A DNA stretch of 64,000 nt from Chrysemys picta bellii (Eukaryota > Chordata > Testudines > Emydidae), in assembly GCF_011386835.1 (NCBI RefSeq), contig NC_088800.1, positions 51,861,439 through 51,925,438 on the forward strand, in the 5' to 3' direction. The notes beneath the pieces were generated by a model. The model was given only the letters and a program-made list of their open reading frames with translations, was not told the origin of the DNA and did no database searches. This document shows positions 59,545 to 64,000 of this stretch, in pieces. A program made the position numbers and the translations under genes. Each line of letters opens with the position of its first letter. Within the stretch, counting starts at the first letter, position 1.

Positions 59545-59670
59545 CTTTGTTCCTCTACAGCACCTTCCACCTGCAGATCTCAAATGAATTTAGCCTCACA
59601 ATCTCTCAGTGGGGAAAGAATTGTTACCTTCATGTTACAGATAGGGAAACAGAGGCACAGCCCAAGTCAT
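59545..59670. repeat. MIR SINE fragment
   Basis: 'catgttacagatagggaaac' followed by 'agaggcacagcccaagtcat' matches the MIR core, with 'ctacagcaccttccacctgc' upstream. Confidence 0.65.
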
Positions 59671-62600
59671 AAGCCTGTTTTAGAGCACTGCTAAGGTTTC
59701 ATCTACCTGACAAAATGGAACTGTACTGTAACCATGTCCACAGACATGGCATTCAATAGAATACTCTTTTGGGGACACATTTTTACAGCACTTCTGTGGA
59801 ATATACCAATAAGATTAATTAATTATTGGCTCAATCCTGCAAGAGGCTGAGCACTGTGGCACCGATCCAGCAATGCACCTACGCATATACTAAACTCAGC
59901 ACCTATTCCACTTTTTGCAGCATCAAGTCCAATTAGAACTGGATGCATGCCACAGAACATTTCACATGACTAGTCAGTAACACTTTAAAATTAATTCTCT
60001 TCAGCTGGGTTCACATCTCTTTCGTATTTGCTTTGTACCAATTGCTACTGAATGAGACATGTTCATGGAAAAATAATTTTAAGTGAATACTGAGCAGATT
60101 CACAGGAAGCTAGGTTTGAATTTGTCAAGATGAGCATTTGCAGCAGAAATCTAAGAGCTGTGCTCATCCAGTCAGGGAACAGAATCATACTATGTGATTT
60201 GTCTTTCTAACCCAAAATAACTAATGCAGCTCAAATTTCAAATACTCTCAATCTCCAGACCAATAATTAATTAATTCTGAATAGATTCAATCTGTTCAAG
60301 TTGGGGACCACAGGGAATCTGCCAAAAGAGAAAGAAGCAACATTTGAATAACTTTATTACTAGCTATTCACCCAGCTCCATCCACACTGTTAAGTCTTAG
60401 ATGGAAACAGGTCCGTTGTGGGGGGACGACAAGGGATTGTTGCTAGGGAAGTGAGCCATCTTGTACATTCACTTGGTGGCCACTGACTATTTGGACACAA
60501 TATTCCTATGTCCATTTAGTTTAAATGTACATCTGTATGGAGGACTGGTGGCATAGGAGTGAATTTCACCTACTGAGGGACAAGAAATGGCTTTCAACCC
60601 AGCACAGCATAATAGTGTCTTACTGTCATGTTTTAAATGAAAAAGACCAACAGTTTTATTAGGGAAGTTGCTGTTGTGAGTTCCTTTTATACAATCTCTG
60701 TAGTTCAAGGCTATATAAACTGATAAAATATACCTCCCTTGTTTCATAATGGAATCGTTCCCCTTTCCCTTCCTCTTTCGCTTAACCCTTTCCAAACAGT
60801 TTGTTGTGGAAAAGGACATTTCTGGGTGAATGTGCAGAGAGGGATCAAAGTTGTAAAGGAGTCAACTCCTCTAGATCCCCTTTTATAAAACTTGGCTGCA
60901 TGAAAATCAGGGAAGCCAATAGCTAGTAATCAGGAATATTTTTTGATATGTTTACAGAAGACATTATTTTAAAACCCAGTGTAAATACTAAATTGCATAG
61001 TGCTTTTTGGAGTGAATTAAACACCCGTGGAATCTTCCTGCTCTCACCAATATACTTGTATTTGGATTCTACATTCTGATGACACTGAACTTTTTTTTTA
61101 AATAAAAAACCAATCGTTTGCTGAATCCCAAGGGAGGTAAGCATCCTCATAAACCAGCTGCAGAGACAGCCCAATTCAAATTAGTCTACTAATCATTTTT
61201 ATTCTATCATGACATTGTCATACGTTTCTGATCTGCTGCCACCTAGATCAGCTTAGTGCCCAGAGACAGGGAGAATCATCAATTGTCCAGGTCTTATATT
61301 TTGTACGTGTGCGCACAATTATACACACACCCAAACTTCCTCCCCTTTGGCACAGTGTGGGGAAGCAGTGCTCCGCAGGGTAATGAGGCACATGGGGATA
61401 AAGGCAGGTGACACAAGGCAAGACTATCATGGAAGCTGGGGACAGAAATAGCATGAGAGCTCAGTGTAGCACTGTGTGAATTTTAATCTGTGTCAAAATA
61501 GGTTTTCCAGATTTTCATGCTGCAAATCCTGATCTGATAGTGGCAAGGCCCACCGGATTTCTGAGACAGGCCTGCCTGGCATTACTGCCCCCACACTGCA
61601 GCAGAAAGCCACCTTTACTGTGTGCTGACCTTTCGGGGCGGGACCAGGATACAGAGGGTCTGTCTATCCAGGCCCTTTTGAACCTCTCTTGATACAATAT
61701 ATGGTGCCACATGTTAGGAAGATTCCTTTCTGTGATGGGCCTATTGATCAAGATCTTATTGTGCTCACCAACTAACTCCTTGATCCCTTTAACCTGGAGC
61801 AGCCACCACCATGCCGCTATAATCACTGGGGCCACATCCTCAGCACCATCATATTGCCTTGCATCTCTCCAGTGGCATAAAGAGAGGTGAAACTGTGCAC
61901 ACCTTCCCTGTGGGGGAGATCCCTGTGAGTGTAGTCAGAGCAGCTGGCTCTTATGCCATCCCTTGGCCCCAGCAGAGGAAACAGGCAGTATGGTCAGAGC
62001 GTGCTCTAGCTCTGCTATACCCAGCTCGTGGATGGTACCTGGAGAACTGTTGCCAGCTGGTGCAGATTAGACTAGCTCCAGGCTGCTCTATCCTATGTGG
62101 AGATGCAAGTAGGAGTTAGAGCGGGGGTGGAACCAGGTGAAAGTATAGATGAGCTGTAGCTGACTTCTTGATGGTCCCCCTTCTACTGCAACAAGTGGAT
62201 CTCAGCTGCAGCAAGGAAACTGGCCCACTGTTGTCAAAGTCTTGCTTCTTGCTATTCTACTGACCAGCAGACTGTACTAGCTCTGCAAATAGTGATCAGG
62301 AAATGGAGATCCCCCAATTGCTCCTGCACTTGTAATGAGAAATTATCTGTCGCCACCATATCAGCCCATTTTCAGAAAAGCCTTCCTTGAACGCCTGTTC
62401 CTTAGAGGATGGAAAATGTAAGATTTGAAAGACAGCAAGGAGGAGACTCTTCCCCTCAGCTCATCACAGGGCAATCCCGAAACTAAGAACATTTCACAAG
62501 GCATCCACCCTTCTTTTCCTGTCTACAATGAACCAAGCTGACTGGTGTATTAGTGCTTAGCAGCTCATCTGGAAGAGAAGGCCCTCTTATTAGAGCTGGG

Positions 62601-63671
62601 TTTTGGTTCTCCTTAACTGTTTGCTACTCTGGTTGAGCGTGGTCAGTCTTTTTTGCCTCTCTCAAGGCACAGCATTTATTAAAGCACAGCTGCAGATACC
62701 AGGGCAGTGAGATAATGCTAAGCACAGAAGTGATGGACCATCATTACTCACAACTATTCAAGTTTCATTTTGTAACATACAGAATGCTGCTTCTTATGTA
62801 TAATGCTTCATTAGAAGCCAACCAGATGAACACAAAAACAAGGCACACTAGCTAGGAGCGATAGACTGCAGCACTGAGGTGAAATACTTTCCCCCACCTC
62901 CATATCCCAGAACTCCACTGAAACTTTGGAGATGCTTTTCCCTAGAATTCCATCTTGGGAGAGCTATCAGAACTCTTTCTAAAGCAGTCAGAATCATAGA
63001 GACAGTCCTGCTGGCAATCCTATAGCAGAGGACATAACTGTGAGCACCAAGCAGCCTGTGGTTTACCTGCATTAAGAGTCGAAGGGGTTTTCCAGCCTTC
63101 TGTTCAAGGACTCTGAACTTCACGCTAGCTGAAAAACAAACAAAGAACCATGATGGAGGAGAACAATCTCCATTCTCTTCTTGGATCAATGAGTTGAAAG
63201 GGATTTCCTAAAAGTCACACAAGAAAGCAAGCCTGGGGATCATGGCAAGGGAACTACAATGATCTATATTTGCTCCCACCATTCCAACAAAAAAGGGGAA
63301 TGCTCTACCCAGCGTAAATGAGGGAGAAAGCTCTCCTTTAGTCATTTTTCATATGGCTACTGTACATATATATGTTTCCCTTCTTCTTTCAGACTAGGTG
63401 GGGATAGGCCTGTGATAGTGGATGACACAAAGGCATTTGAGTAAATTCAAAACAATCAATGACTATTGATCACAATGAAGCCATTCATACATTTTCAGCA
63501 TGCTATTAACCGCTGCAGCTGCCACTCCAGTTTTCACTCCTGTATTCCCTCCAGGGCTCACTAAATCCCACAGTACCTTAAAGTCAGACAGGGAAGGTGG
63601 TAGATCCAAGCTATGACATATTTGACATAAACAAGGCTTAACGTAACATTTAAAAGAGGGAGAATACAGTA
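59671..63671. other. No recognisable gene
   Basis: AT-rich unique sequence. Small ORFs have no recognised domains or splice context. Confidence 0.35.
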
Positions 63672-63845
63672 TTTTGCACTTTATAGAGGGGCCTTTCATT
63701 GGAGGTTCTCAAAACACTTCCCGCCCCCGAAAAAATCAATCCTCAGAACACCCCTACAAAACAGGTCTGTATTATTATCCCTTTTTACAGATGGGGAAAC
63801 TGAGGCACAGAGAGCCCAAGTTCAGTTGCAGAATCAGAAATAAAA
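63672..63845. repeat. MIR SINE fragment
   Basis: 'ccctttttacagatggggaa' then 'actgaggcacagagag' is a close match to the MIR core. The copy ends at about 63845. Confidence 0.75.
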
Positions 63846-64000
63846 TCCTTTATATAAGTACTTATATGGCCCCATCACCGTAGTATCTAAGTGCATCCCA
63901 AATTTTTTAAAAACAAAAATAACCTCTCCCCCTTCTTAATCTTTAGATTAGTTTATAGTTTGTTTGTATAGTTTGTTTGTTTATAGTTATGTGTGTAGAA

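Overview
This window is vertebrate nuclear DNA. It is AT-rich and mostly non-coding, with one CpG island and a dense mix of interspersed repeats. The repeat types are CR1 LINEs, many short non-autonomous hAT and Tc1/mariner-like elements, MIR SINE relics and large solo LTRs. Recent CR1 activity, abundant hAT/foldback MITEs and retained MIR together suggest a reptile, most likely a turtle. This is an inference from remembered repeat families, not from a database search.

The only protein gene identified with confidence is RAB40C on the minus strand. Its first coding exon (48 codons, ending in a phase-1 splice donor) lies at 23930-24071, with a probable 5'UTR extension to 24124. A CpG island at about 26380-26900 holds two strong minus-strand splice donors, two oppositely oriented ZNF143-type sites, and CCAAT and ETS motifs. 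It is the likely RAB40C promoter and first non-coding exon. A 43-bp G-rich minisatellite (about 13 units, 25816-26375) lies in the inferred first intron, roughly 150-170 bp from those donors. No later RAB40C exon was found, so everything left of 23929 is probably RAB40C intron.

Layout: 1-3240 is a minus-strand CR1 cut by the window edge. It has an intact ORF1 and an ORF2 damaged by a single 1-base frameshift. 3241-9249 holds LINE relics and a hAT element. 9250-10450 is a solo LTR with target duplications. 11.5-19.1 kb holds poly(A), a long-TIR MITE, four hAT/TA elements and a CR1 tail. 23.3-27 kb holds a hAT, RAB40C, the minisatellite and the CpG island. 27-38.4 kb holds MITEs, a CR1 fragment and one candidate plus-strand exon (37330-37493). 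38.7-40.2 kb is an LTR with a hAT nested in it. 41.3-42 kb is a hAT composite, and 46.4-47.4 kb is a decayed LINE of a second type. 48.3-49.4 and 55.5-56.6 kb are two more LTRs of the same group. Foldback, hAT and MIR relics continue to the right end.

No new multi-gene system, CRISPR array or RNA gene was found. The points most worth a second look are the near-intact CR1, the minisatellite with an apparent five-unit higher-order period beside the RAB40C promoter, the paired ZNF143 sites, the orphan candidate exon, and the nested insertions whose target duplications give their relative order.
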